DNA from: Planctomyces sp.
Lineage (GTDB): Bacteria > Planctomycetota > Planctomycetia > Planctomycetales > Planctomycetaceae
Direction: 5' to 3'
Assembly: GCA_016795105.1 (NCBI GenBank)
Contig: JAEUIH010000022.1
Span: 1-64,000, forward strand
DNA length: 64,000 nt
Part shown: positions 17,710 to 26,567 of the stretch, piece after piece
Position numbering within the stretch: position 1 is the stretch's first letter
Layout: each line of letters starts with the position of its first letter
The notes under the pieces: model-generated
What the model was told of the DNA's origin: nothing
The model's input: only the letters and a program-made list of their open reading frames with translations
Databases searched by the model: none
Program-made: the position numbers and the translations under genes

Positions 17710-19878
17710 TCACTGAAAGCGTGGCCGTGAACTTCTGCCGCAGCGAAACCCAATTTCGCTGTCGGCAGTTCTCACATCCCAGGCCATCCGAAATCTGACC
17801 GATTCCTTCCAGGTGTTTTGACTTCTATCGTTTGGCCCGGCGGTAACTGGTCCTCCACGTACGACTCTTGACTGCATGAGATTCAGAAATCGGTACTCCT
17901 CTTCTGTCCGTGGAGCATCACCAGGATAGGGATTCAGCAACGAGTCCGTCCATTCGGCAACGTTTGAATGGAGGCCAAATACTGGAAGCGATGCCATTTG
18001 ATCATTCTGAGGCTGACCTGCATTTGGATACGTCCAGATGTCAAGTGAATTCACTGCAGATTCCTCGCCGGAAGGGAAGTCTGATTTTCCAAGGTCCCGC
18101 GCAAGATACTCAAACTCATGTTCTTTCAGCAGTCGCTTTCCCATGAATTCCGCAAAGCCTACCGCCGCATTCCAGTGGACACAGACAGCATGATCATCGA
18201 CAGGCCACTGATAGGAAGGGCCGAGAGCTGAAAAGAGTCCAAATTCGTTCGCAGTGGTCTCCCGGGGATCAACATAAAATGAATCGACCGCCCGAAGGTG
18301 CTTGAATCGCAACGGCTCTCCGTCTCCCATTTCAAACTGCCCACCCGGAACAGCCACCATCCCCGCGAGTACGTCCGGTTCGGCCCGAATCGAAATCTCA
18401 GGGAGCAATACCGTCCCGTCGGAATCCACATTCCATCGTCCATGCTTGTACGGTGAAACGGCCTCGGCGCGTTTGTCTTCAGGAACCGTGCGGTAGACTT
18501 CGTGAAAGCCAAATCCCGGAACATTGACCACAATCAGATATTCGCCAGGCAACAGGTCAGCGTTTGCCACGTTCGACTGTCGAATTCGAATTGCTTCCGC
18601 TTCGGCAGGTTCTCGTGACTGAGTATCGAGCGGCAGTATTGCCCAGTCGGCAATCGCATTTGGTGGTACCTGATTTCCGGACAAGCTGTATGTCAGCCGA
18701 ACGGGATGCCGGAGAGGCTCAGGCTTCACCATAATGACCTCGCCGGGTTCTTTCACAATACGAATTTCACTTCCGAACATTAGCCTATAGGTGATAAATC
18801 CAAGCAGCACGAACACGGCCGCAAGTAGCCCTGAAACAACTTTGTGACGAACAACCAGCCGCCAAAACTTCTCAGGGACTGACACTGGGCGAATCGCAAG
18901 TGGTTTCCCATCAATAAACAGCTGCAGATTCTCTGCCATTTCGCGGGCAGAGTCGAATCGATTGAGTGCATCCTTCTCCATCGCCTTCAGACAGATCGTC
19001 TCCAGGTCGCGAGGAATGCTGTGATCGAGCTTACGGAGAGATGGAGGGGGGTCTGACAAAATTCTGAACAACAAATTTCTGGAAGACGTCGACACAAATG
19101 GCCGCTGCCCCGTCAGAAGCTCAAACAGAATGACACCCGCCGTATAAATATCTGTTCTGCTCGAAAGCGACCGACTCTCACCGCGAGCCTGCTCCGGAGA
19201 CATATACAGCAGCGTACCAACCAGCTTACCACTTTGTGTCACCGTGATTTCAGGAAGTGCCTCATATCGGGCCAATCCGAAATCTGAAATATGAGGTTCC
19301 TGCTGAGCATCAAGCAGAATATTTCCCGGCTTGAGGTCTCGATGAATAATCCCCTTATCATGAAAGACCTGAATTCCCTTCAGCACCTTGATCATCAATT
19401 CCGCTGCTTCCTTCGCTGCAAACTTCTTTTGCTTCAGGAATTCACTCAGCGTGATCCCATCAATCAACTCTGTCGCAATGTAGTAGCTGCCTTCGTGCTG
19501 CCCAATCTCGTAAACCGCCACAACATTCGTATGAGTAATCGCTGCTGCCGTTTGTGCTTCACGCAGAAACTGTCTGGAAGTCTCCCGAGTAATCCTCCCC
19601 TGTCGCGGTACTTTCAACGCAACAAACCGACGCAGTTGCGTATCCCAGGCACGGTAAACGGTTCCAAACGCTCCTTCACCAAGAATTTCATGAATCTCAA
19701 AGTGGGCTATCTGCATCCCGACCGGCGTCTTCAGGGTTGACTCCTGACCGCCTGACAGACTGAAACGGCTATGGCATGACGGACATTCAACCGAATCAAT
19801 CGTCGGCGCTTCTGCCAGACGCTCATCAGGGAGCTCAATCTGGATTGGCTGCTGACAGTTTGGGCATCGAAACTGCAT
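17710..19878 (-). CDS. Membrane Ser/Thr protein kinase fused to FGE-sulfatase (SUMF1) domain
   Basis: A 722-residue protein starting at an ATG preceded by AGGGTCAGGAT. The N-terminal zinc ribbon has CPNC and CPSC pairs (Cys5, 8, 32, 35). The Hanks-type kinase domain has LGEGAFGTVYRAWD, catalytic Lys89 in ALKV, HRDLKPGNILL (about 179-189), DFGLAR (199-204) and MSPEQARG. One transmembrane helix follows at about 345-368. The C-terminal half ends in a formylglycine-generating-enzyme-like fold (VPGGQFEMGDGE, VGFAEFMGKRLL, SNVAEWTDS, VVRGGP, EIGFRCGRS). The kinase is intracellular and the FGE-like domain probably external. The longer frame to 20058 adds 60 residues of poor quality. Confidence 0.92.
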   Translation of the reverse strand: MQFRCPNCQQPIQIELPDERLAEAPTIDSVECPSCHSRFSLSGGQESTLKTPVGMQIAHFEIHEILGEGAFGTVYRAWDTQLRRFVALKVPRQGRITRETSRQFLREAQTAAAITHTNVVAVYEIGQHEGSYYIATELIDGITLSEFLKQKKFAAKEAAELMIKVLKGIQVFHDKGIIHRDLKPGNILLDAQQEPHISDFGLARYEALPEITVTQSGKLVGTLLYMSPEQARGESRSLSSRTDIYTAGVILFELLTGQRPFVSTSSRNLLFRILSDPPPSLRKLDHSIPRDLETICLKAMEKDALNRFDSAREMAENLQLFIDGKPLAIRPVSVPEKFWRLVVRHKVVSGLLAAVFVLLGFITYRLMFGSEIRIVKEPGEVIMVKPEPLRHPVRLTYSLSGNQVPPNAIADWAILPLDTQSREPAEAEAIRIRQSNVANADLLPGEYLIVVNVPGFGFHEVYRTVPEDKRAEAVSPYKHGRWNVDSDGTVLLPEISIRAEPDVLAGMVAVPGGQFEMGDGEPLRFKHLRAVDSFYVDPRETTANEFGLFSALGPSYQWPVDDHAVCVHWNAAVGFAEFMGKRLLKEHEFEYLARDLGKSDFPSGEESAVNSLDIWTYPNAGQPQNDQMASLPVFGLHSNVAEWTDSLLNPYPGDAPRTEEEYRFLNLMQSRVVRGGPVTAGPNDRSQNTWKESVRFRMAWDVRTADSEIGFRCGRSSRPRFQ

Positions 19879-20276
19879 ATCCTGACCCTCGTTCGAATGA
19901 ATGCCGGGCTGAAGTCTTCTCTGAAATCCTTCGTGAAAATCCACTGTACATGGGGAGAATAGCAGTATCGTGGCTGCACCACAGTGACCTGTCGGCAGGA
20001 ATCTTGCCTCTCCCAGGGTGGTGACCAGACGAGAGACGGCTTCCCTGAGACGGGCCATCTGTGCAAATTTTTCGGATTTTGACGATTGCAGGAGCGATTT
20101 TAGTGGTTCCGGAGACGTCGAGCACCGTATTTATAAGCACCTCTCAACGGGCTTGTCCCGGCTCTCTCTCAGCACTTGTGTCGACACGTCGTGGTGGATT
20201 TCCACGAACTGGTTCGTGCTGTGGATTTTCGTTTTCGGTCTGCCGAACCGATTGCAACGTCCGCATCACCGAACCG

Positions 20277-21020
20277 ATGTCCGGAGTGTCGATTGTGTCT
20301 TTTGATTTTCTGTTTGTACCTGTTCGAGGTTTAGATGATTCACCTCGGAAGTTCCGCCACGATATTCAAATCCCACTCGCACTGGCAAGTTTCAGCCTCG
20401 ACAGGCATCTCGATGTCTCGTCTTTTGCTCCTCTGAGGCGACTTCGAGAGCAAAGCCCGGATCTGCTCGTGAACGGTCAATTCGAGTCAGCATGGGCATT
20501 GGTCTCTGACGTACAAAACTCGCTCATGAACCTGAACCCGCATCAACTGCGGAGGTTCTCGCTTCAGGCATCAGACTGGATGATCATGGCAGCCACGGCG
20601 ACGATGAGCAGTCGATTCGAGCAGGCAACGGCGTGGTGCCAACACTCGATTCGTGTTGGTTCTGCCAGTCCGATCGTTGCGGCAGATGCCCTGGCGATCT
20701 ATGGGATCTGCATGAGTCGTACACTGTTGAAGCCCACATCACAGCGGAATGCAATCCAATTGCTTCAGTCGGCCTATCAGCAGCACCTGTCAATTGGTGC
20801 AATTTCCGCGGCGATTACCGACCTGTGCAGTCTCGCGGTTGTTGAGTTCAATAGCGTAGGGCGCGCATGTGCTGAGGCAACTATGGAACTCGTCAATGAA
20901 CGCCTTCAGACTCTTCAGGCAGACAACACAGCACAAGCGGTCAGTCGTTTCATCGCGGCGTTCGGAGCACAATGCAAAATACCCCGTACAGAGAACACGA
21001 AAGCGTTCTGTGCGGGGTAA
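20277..21020 (+). CDS. Hypothetical helical-repeat-like protein
   Basis: Unrecognised protein of 247 residues from the ATG at 20277; the frame is open back to 20061, but that extension has a low-complexity, cysteine- and serine-rich composition unlike a protein N-terminus. The rest is helix-rich with regularly spaced hydrophobics (FEQATAWCQHSIRVGS, NAIQLLQSAYQQHLSIG), weakly recalling TPR-type repeats. The gene is divergent from the kinase/FGE gene. Its last codons and TAA stop lie inside a strong hairpin terminator, which is unusual. The start is uncertain. Confidence 0.5.
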   Translation: MSGVSIVSFDFLFVPVRGLDDSPRKFRHDIQIPLALASFSLDRHLDVSSFAPLRRLREQSPDLLVNGQFESAWALVSDVQNSLMNLNPHQLRRFSLQASDWMIMAATATMSSRFEQATAWCQHSIRVGSASPIVAADALAIYGICMSRTLLKPTSQRNAIQLLQSAYQQHLSIGAISAAITDLCSLAVVEFNSVGRACAEATMELVNERLQTLQADNTAQAVSRFIAAFGAQCKIPRTENTKAFCAG

Positions 21021-21024
21021 TTTT
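20980..21024. terminator. Bidirectional intrinsic terminator between convergent genes
   Basis: Left arm TACCCCGTACAGAGAAC (20980-20996) pairs with GTTCTGTGCGGGGTA (21005-21019) around an 8-base loop, with one wobble and a 2-base bulge. AAAA precedes it and TTTT follows, so it can stop transcription from both strands: the hypothetical gene on plus and the DUF1080 gene on minus. Confidence 0.8.
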
Positions 21025-21046
21025 GAATCAGGGATTGAGGAACAAA

Positions 21047-21748
21047 TTACTTCAGCTCTTTAATCCGAATGTTTCGCCATGCGACATCAAACGGACCAGT
21101 TCCGCCCGCAATACCGTGAACCTGAAGCCCGATCCTGCCCTTTGGATGAGTCTTGTAGATTTCTTCGTGGGTCAGATCAGCGACCGGTTCGCCGTTGATC
21201 CAGGTCTGAATGCGAGGTCCCTTCGCAACGATACGAAACTTGTTCCACTCATCATTGTGCATAAAGTTGTGAAAGTGTTTTTCGTCTTTGGGTTCTGTTG
21301 AAAGCCAGCCGTATTTCGTCGCCTCGCCGTAGATGTACCCGGACTGACCTGGGCTGGATTCAACTTCGACCTGAGGACCATGAAAGCGACCGACGCCGTT
21401 TCCTCCAGCTGCGTTTTCACCATAAGCCTTCACATCAGCTTCGGTCTTCTCTCGTGATCGAATCTGCACGCCTGAGTTCAGTTCGTTGTGAACCCTGACT
21501 TCAAATTCCAGTTCAAAGTCGCCGAATTCCTGATCGCTGGCAAGGAATGAATTCGGACTGCCTTCAACCGTCTTTCCATAGATCGTGCCATCGACGACCT
21601 TGTATTCCGCCTTGCCATGAGCGGCAGGAGTCCAGCCGGTGAGTGTCTTTCCATCGAACAGCTGAATCCATCCATCTTCGGCAGACGCGAATCCCGCATG
21701 CATCAACATGCTTAAAGCAAACAGTGAAGAAAACAACAATCGAGCCAT
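21047..21748 (-). CDS. DUF1080 (3-keto-disaccharide hydrolase-like) secreted protein
   Basis: A 233-residue exported protein. After a signal peptide (LLFSSLFALSMLMHAGFASA) comes the DUF1080 fold, a concanavalin-like beta sandwich: WIQLFDGKTLTGW, VVDGTIYGK, GDFELEFEVRVHNELNSGVQ, EWNKFRIVAKG, TWINGEPVADL, GRIGLQVHG, ending FDVAWRNIRIKEL. The fold is known in proteins acting on plant or algal glycans, including 3-keto-glycoside hydrolases. The ATG at 21748 has GAGGAGA upstream and starts at the signal peptide; the frame reaches 21823 without support. It ends at the shared terminator. Confidence 0.9.
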   Translation of the reverse strand: MARLLFSSLFALSMLMHAGFASAEDGWIQLFDGKTLTGWTPAAHGKAEYKVVDGTIYGKTVEGSPNSFLASDQEFGDFELEFEVRVHNELNSGVQIRSREKTEADVKAYGENAAGGNGVGRFHGPQVEVESSPGQSGYIYGEATKYGWLSTEPKDEKHFHNFMHNDEWNKFRIVAKGPRIQTWINGEPVADLTHEEIYKTHPKGRIGLQVHGIAGGTGPFDVAWRNIRIKELK

Positions 21749-21823
21749 GGTATGGTCTCCTCTCGCCTGAAACTGGACTATCAAAAGGGGCCGAACCATA
21801 TATGGAACCGCCTCGACGTGCAA

Positions 21824-22123
21824 TCAAGGTTCCGGAACACCCATAATTGTCCGGGTCTCCTTTTGGATGCTCTCAAGATACCTCGACAGCTTGTCAAACA
21901 GCTTTGCAGCGAATTCATCCGCTTCAAGGACAGCCGTCATTTTGTCGAGCATCGCCTGATCGGTGACCTGCTTAACATCATAGATCTTGCTGGCGGATCG
22001 AAGGTCGGACAACTTTGGCAGGAAAGCCTGCTGAAGATGCTCCGATAGTTCTCTGACCAGATAGTCTGCAGCGTGGAATCTCTCTGCTAGTGGCAGATTC
22101 TCAGCATTCTCCGCGACTTCCAT
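21824..22123 (-). CDS. Small acidic helical protein, unknown
   Basis: A 99-residue cytoplasmic protein rich in Glu, Leu and Ala, predicted almost wholly helical (ENAENLPLAERFHAADYLVR, KLFDKLSRYLESIQKETR). No family is recognised. It lies downstream of the alkaline phosphatase gene on the same strand (82 bp) and 75 bp upstream of the DUF1080 gene. In mRNA sense its ATG is preceded by CGAAACG and an 11-base G run at the Shine-Dalgarno position, so slippage could change expression. Coding status rests on composition and position only. Confidence 0.55.
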   Translation of the reverse strand: MEVAENAENLPLAERFHAADYLVRELSEHLQQAFLPKLSDLRSASKIYDVKQVTDQAMLDKMTAVLEADEFAAKLFDKLSRYLESIQKETRTIMGVPEP

Positions 22124-22130
22124 CGTTTCG

Positions 22131-22141
22131 CCCCCCCCCCC
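22131..22141. repeat. Homopolymer C11/G11 tract upstream of a start codon
   Basis: Eleven C on plus, G on minus, lying 8-18 bases before the ATG of the 99-residue gene. No comparable tract was noticed elsewhere in the window. Such tracts slip during replication and also cause sequencing errors. Confidence 0.9.
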
Positions 22142-22204
22142 GGAATTGACTCAACAAGCATGTGCTTCAATCTCCAGGATTATTGCGTTCACGATCGGGG
22201 AGAG

Positions 22205-23992
22205 TCAATTGCCCTGATCTGTGGATTCCGGATGAGAACTGCGAAGCAGCAACTCGGGTCTCTCGAGATTGAACAGATGACCGTGGTCGGCAGTGACGAT
22301 CATCAGGGATTCCTGCCAGTTGCTGTTCCGTTCCACCCACTCAGCAATCACTCGAACCGCTGCGTCACCACTGTTCACAGCGCCGATTGACGCATCAACA
22401 TTGTCATCATGATTGGCCCAGTCGACATCACCGGGTTCAACGAGCAGCCAAAAGCCCTTCGGATTCTGAGACAAAACCTCGATTCCGGCTTCGGTCATCT
22501 GCGACAGCGTGGGATTCTCGAAAATGTCTGCGGGGCGATACTTCTCTCGCTTTTTGTTAACACCTTCTACAGGGTCAAACTGGCCATCTGCCGTCGCAAA
22601 CGGGAGGTGTCCATTGTACGCACCATTGCCAAAGAAGCCGAGCAGCCTGTGCTTTCCATGCACCGCATCCCTGGCAGCTGCCGCCAGTAGGTCACGGCCA
22701 TTTTTCCCAGGCTCGCGAACTGCGGTCACATATTTTCCTCCGTGCCTGATATCCACAGCGCGGAGATCGGCGTCCGTCAGAAACACATTTCCAGGCACAA
22801 AGTTATCTCCCTGATCCTTCCCATCTTTTTTGATGACCCCCCAGCCACCACCAATCACAACATCCAACCCGCTCAATGGCATCTTTGGATGCTGTACTGA
22901 TGGTAATCCAAGCATATCACGGGTCAGATCCTGATAGTCGTCGCGACTCACATTGTGAGCGTATGCCGCTGCGGGAGTCGCGTGGCTGATTGGAACCGAA
23001 GAGATCGCTCCAACGGATATTCCCTCATCCTGAAGCCGATGAGCAATCGTCATGATTGGACTTCCAGACGGATCCACATTGATTGCACCGTTAAACAGCT
23101 TCGCACCTGCCGTCATACTGCACGCTGACGACGATGAGTCGGTGTACGCGTGTGTGGGATTCCCTTCCGCTGGCTTGCCGATCATATACCCAAGGTCACC
23201 TGGCCTGCTCCAGGGCGTTGCGCCTGCCACCGCAGAATGGTAGCCACCCCGAGTCTTTCCACCAGGATTCACAACTGTCTGAGTCGACGGATCAATATCT
23301 GTGCCGTCGTTGTGGGGCGATGTCACCATCCAGCCGAACTGAGCAGTTCCGCCGGCTTCGTATTCCTGAAAGAACGTTCCATGCCCTTTGCCCTCGGTGT
23401 AAACCCGGCCGGAATTGTAGATTCCTGCGGCCTGAGTCGACTGCCAGTCCATCCCGTCGAAGATCACAAGAAATACATACTTCTTGCCGGCAGCGATACC
23501 TTCCATCTGAAGGTCATAAATATTTGTCTGATCCATCCACGTTGCGGACGGGTCCACAGTATGCTCAGGCACATACCCATAGATGCGAGCCAACCCGGCT
23601 TCGGAACGGTAAACACTCTTGTCCCCCGTCCACGAACTCAGATCAACTCCGCTGCCAGCCCCTTTGGTCCCATAAGTGTAAACCGGAATCATCCGATTCG
23701 AGTGAGACTTCCAGCCGAAGTAGTTTTCCGGGTCAACACCCCAGTATCCAAGTGCACTTTTCTGATCGCGGAAGGCCTGCTCCTGAAGGCGGCGAACGAA
23801 GTCTCGACTCTCGATTCGAGCCTGCTCAACGGCCTGCTCATCGACTGCGTCTTCCTTCTTCTCCGCTGCTTTGACTTCCGTCTTCTTCGTTTCAGACTCC
23901 TGCTTCGTCTCTTCCTGGTTTCCACATGACGGAGGAACAGAGAAGACAAAAACAGACGCGATGAGCAGCAATGCTGAAACAGGACGAATCAC
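22205..23992 (-). CDS. Alkaline phosphatase, exported
   Basis: A 595-residue phosphatase of the alkaline phosphatase superfamily. After a hydrophobic leader with a possible lipobox-like SVPPSC and a charged KE-rich linker, metal and catalytic motifs appear: LVIFDGMDW (first metal Asp), the nucleophile region DSSSSACSMTAGAK, VEPGDVDWANHDDN (canonically VEGGRIDWANH) and MIVTADHGH. The start is taken as GTG at 23992, preceded by GAGG six bases upstream; an in-frame GTG at 24025 would add 11 residues but lies inside a hairpin. Expected role is phosphate release from organic phosphates outside the cytoplasm. No pho box was recognised. Confidence 0.9.
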   Translation of the reverse strand: MIRPVSALLLIASVFVFSVPPSCGNQEETKQESETKKTEVKAAEKKEDAVDEQAVEQARIESRDFVRRLQEQAFRDQKSALGYWGVDPENYFGWKSHSNRMIPVYTYGTKGAGSGVDLSSWTGDKSVYRSEAGLARIYGYVPEHTVDPSATWMDQTNIYDLQMEGIAAGKKYVFLVIFDGMDWQSTQAAGIYNSGRVYTEGKGHGTFFQEYEAGGTAQFGWMVTSPHNDGTDIDPSTQTVVNPGGKTRGGYHSAVAGATPWSRPGDLGYMIGKPAEGNPTHAYTDSSSSACSMTAGAKLFNGAINVDPSGSPIMTIAHRLQDEGISVGAISSVPISHATPAAAYAHNVSRDDYQDLTRDMLGLPSVQHPKMPLSGLDVVIGGGWGVIKKDGKDQGDNFVPGNVFLTDADLRAVDIRHGGKYVTAVREPGKNGRDLLAAAARDAVHGKHRLLGFFGNGAYNGHLPFATADGQFDPVEGVNKKREKYRPADIFENPTLSQMTEAGIEVLSQNPKGFWLLVEPGDVDWANHDDNVDASIGAVNSGDAAVRVIAEWVERNSNWQESLMIVTADHGHLFNLERPELLLRSSHPESTDQGN

Positions 23993-24001
23993 AAGAAACC
24001 T

Positions 24002-24049
24002 CGTTACCAGTGGAGGGCGAATCACAAAGGAAGGATTCGCAGGGTAACG
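24002..24049 (-). promoter_or_regulatory. Nested hairpin in the 5' region of the alkaline phosphatase gene
   Basis: In mRNA sense, CGTTACC pairs with GGTAACG, enclosing a second helix GCGAATC with GATTCGC. The outer helix ends next to the AGG that forms the ribosome site for the GTG at 23992. This could be a 5'-UTR control element or an upstream transcription stop. No T-run follows. Confidence 0.45.
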
Positions 24050-24097
24050 CGATTCAGAACATGATTCAAACCTGCTGAAAGTCGCTTAACGAAGTCT

Positions 24098-25090
24098 TCA
24101 CGGCTGAGGGTGAACAGGGGCTATCTGACGAATCATCAGCCGCTGGCCAGGCTGTGCAGTGCGGGGTGGTGTCGCAGGCATTGGCAATCGAGGAATATCG
24201 AGATTATTCCACCCCATCTGCTGAATCGCTGGTTCATCAGCCGCCGGAGCCGCCGGCGTTCCTGATTCAGTCGGGGGATCGACTTTCGGTGCCTGGAAAT
24301 GTTGTTCCATTGGCCGTTCTGCTGGAGGAACCGGAATCGCTTCGAGCGAGGAATCATAGGCCGGAGGAACGGCAGATGGGACATTCATTTGTCCATAGCT
24401 GCCAGGCGTCATTTGTTGCGAGGCACAGTCAGGAGTCGGCACGAATTGAAAAGATGGTGATTCACACGAGGGCGATGCCGGGGCCAGACACGATGGAGCG
24501 GCTGGAGCCAGACACGATGGGCTACTCGGGATCCCACAGGATGCTTCGCTGAACGTGAAGCTCTGGCCGGACATTATCACTGGATACGCGTTGCCTCCGG
24601 AATACGGATTGGGCGCGGGTGCACTACAGCCACAAGTCGACGGAGCAACGCCAGGAAATGGAGCAGCGATCATTCCTGAACCGCCGCACATTCCACAATC
24701 CGGAGCAGCCATCATTCCTGGTATATTGCAGCCGTGGTCAAAGGTCCCGCAGTCGCCACAGCCACCGGTCCAGCCAACGGTCATTGGAGCCACACAACCT
24801 GGATCGCCGGCACAGTCTGCACAGTCACAAGTCACATGGGAAGAGAAGGTAAACTGATGCGAATCATGAGAATGCTTCTTGTGGTGCTTCGAATGCCGTT
24901 TGCTGTGCTTCAGTGCCCAGGTATCACCTGGGTAGAGCGGCTGATAGCAGTGTGCGCACTGACAGGGAACATCCATCTCGCGATGCTTGCTGCGTTTCAG
25001 CTTTGAGAAGCAGGAACCGTCGCCAATCGAATGGCATCCGGTGACAAGAATAAGAAGACAGGCTATAGCCAGCAGATTCTGCCGATTCAT
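24098..25090 (-). CDS. Cys/Pro/Gly-rich lipoprotein, unknown
   Basis: A 330-residue lipoprotein. The leader ends in a clear lipobox LVTGC at about residue 19. The mature chain holds a CAHC pair, a His/Lys-rich stretch (SKRHSKHHKKHSHDSH) that could bind metal, CDCADC and DCGMCGG motifs, then Ser/Pro/Cys repeats (SCLAPAAPSCLAPASPSC) and a proline-rich tail. No enzymatic domain is seen; it looks like a cysteine-crosslinked envelope protein. It stands alone between the phosphatase and rodA on the same strand. Confidence 0.78.
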   Translation of the reverse strand: MNRQNLLAIACLLILVTGCHSIGDGSCFSKLKRSKHREMDVPCQCAHCYQPLYPGDTWALKHSKRHSKHHKKHSHDSHQFTFSSHVTCDCADCAGDPGCVAPMTVGWTGGCGDCGTFDHGCNIPGMMAAPDCGMCGGSGMIAAPFPGVAPSTCGCSAPAPNPYSGGNAYPVIMSGQSFTFSEASCGIPSSPSCLAPAAPSCLAPASPSCESPSFQFVPTPDCASQQMTPGSYGQMNVPSAVPPAYDSSLEAIPVPPAERPMEQHFQAPKVDPPTESGTPAAPAADEPAIQQMGWNNLDIPRLPMPATPPRTAQPGQRLMIRQIAPVHPQP

Positions 25091-25266
25091 CGAACGTTCC
25101 GTCCTGGATCATGTTCAGGCCCACTGCTTTTGTCCGTACTCGTGGACAATTGAGAAAGTGGCAACCCGTATCTGGTTCATCGACAGATGCTGATGTTAAG
25201 CTTTAACGATTATGACGATCTTTCGGAAGAATTTGAAAATTCCCAGGACGATTTCCTGTGGACAAC

Positions 25267-26550
25267 TCATGCCGCCGACCGACTGTTCCGGGAACTTTCG
25301 AACGGAAGCGTGGCGACTTCGTACCCTGGTCGCATTGAGATGCTCATCAATAGCCCCAGCGAAATCGACGTTGACAATAAGCTGCTTCCCCCATAACTGC
25401 AGAGCGGCAGCGTGATCCCGGTAATTGGCATTAGTCCAACCGTCATGCTGGTATTGATTACGACCTGCGTTCCAATCATCGTTACTATCCCCACTGCAGT
25501 CAGACGACCGAATGGTTCGTGGGTTTGCCGAGCGATGGCAAGACCTCGGAAGATGAGCAGTGAATACAGCAGCAACAGTCCGCCACATCCGACAACCCCA
25601 TATCGTTCACCGATTACAGCGAAGATGAAGTCGGTGCGTGCGGCCGGCAACTGCCATGCGGAAGGATCATCGATTGGAGGTTCGGCCTGGGAGATGCTTC
25701 CCCAGGTTCCGCCCAGAGCGAGTACTTGTTTTGACTGATGTAGATGAAAACCGTCGCCAACAGGCGCAAGTCCACCGTCCTGCTGAGTAAACACGCTGAC
25801 CACGCGTGACTTCTGCTCGCTGCTCATCTGCCACCACAATCCTGGCAGCATCAGAACTCCGATGGCCGAAGCAAACACAAGGTGTTTTGTTTTTGCGCCA
25901 GCAGCAAACAACATGGCATATAGCACAGGCAGGAACAACATGGCCGTTCCGAGATCAGGCTCTTTCAATACAAGGAGCATCGGAACAAGGGTCATCACCA
26001 GGGGCGGTATCAGGCCCATGATCTGACGATGGTGATCTCGATGCATCAGCCACGCGGCCAGCGCAAGAATGAACGACAGTCTTGCAGGTTCACTCGGTTG
26101 AAAATCCAGAATGCCAAGCGGAATCCAGCGACTGGCTCCGTTGATGGGGGGCATGAACAGCGCGACGCCGAGAAGAATGACACAGATTGAATAACTGAGA
26201 AACGCAAAAGGGCGAATGAGTCGATATGGGATCTGAGTCAGACCGAGCATCACGGGCCAGGAAAGCAGTATCCAGATCAACTGCTTCTCGAACAACAACG
26301 ATTCCCCGTACAGTTCATCGGCTCTCAAAAGTCCCGTTAATCCGAACGTGGTGATTGCAGCAATGACCACCACCAACGACCAGGGAATTCTGTAGATGTC
26401 CGTTATCACAGGGAGTCCGGTTTTTTGATGGAGGATCGTCCTTGAATCTCGAAGTCTGAACGAATTCAATGTACTGGATTTAATCGCAACCCGGAAGACG
26501 ATATGGTGCACTTCCTGTTCACTTGCCCTGTACTTCGCGGGTTCTGTCAA
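25267..26550 (-). CDS. rodA: RodA/FtsW/SpoVE family peptidoglycan glycosyltransferase
   Basis: A 427-residue polytopic SEDS protein. RodA hallmarks include PPINGASRWIPLGILDFQPS followed by EPARL, LKEPDLGTAMLF, and the C-terminal VINTSMTVGLMPITGITLPL followed by CSYGGSS. About nine to ten transmembrane helices are apparent. It polymerises lipid II during cell-wall elongation. The annotated ATG gives 47 residues before the first helix; a GTG at 26409 (VITDIYRIPW) would give a more typical N-terminus and may be the real start. No mreBCD or PBP2 gene is adjacent. Confidence 0.9.
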   Translation of the reverse strand: MTEPAKYRASEQEVHHIVFRVAIKSSTLNSFRLRDSRTILHQKTGLPVITDIYRIPWSLVVVIAAITTFGLTGLLRADELYGESLLFEKQLIWILLSWPVMLGLTQIPYRLIRPFAFLSYSICVILLGVALFMPPINGASRWIPLGILDFQPSEPARLSFILALAAWLMHRDHHRQIMGLIPPLVMTLVPMLLVLKEPDLGTAMLFLPVLYAMLFAAGAKTKHLVFASAIGVLMLPGLWWQMSSEQKSRVVSVFTQQDGGLAPVGDGFHLHQSKQVLALGGTWGSISQAEPPIDDPSAWQLPAARTDFIFAVIGERYGVVGCGGLLLLYSLLIFRGLAIARQTHEPFGRLTAVGIVTMIGTQVVINTSMTVGLMPITGITLPLCSYGGSSLLSTSISLGLLMSISMRPGYEVATLPFESSRNSRSAA

Positions 26551-26567
26551 CAGCAGCCTTCAATTCA

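Noticed and set aside
23134-23929. Two overlapping plus-strand ORFs of 246 and 259 residues
   Set aside because: Both lie antisense to the alkaline phosphatase gene, which has clear catalytic motifs. They show Arg/Ser/Pro-rich shadow composition.
25187-25396. 69-residue plus-strand ORF starting MLMLSFNDYDDLSEEFEN
   Set aside because: The first part looks protein-like, but most of it is antisense to the 3' end of rodA. No ribosome site or family was seen.
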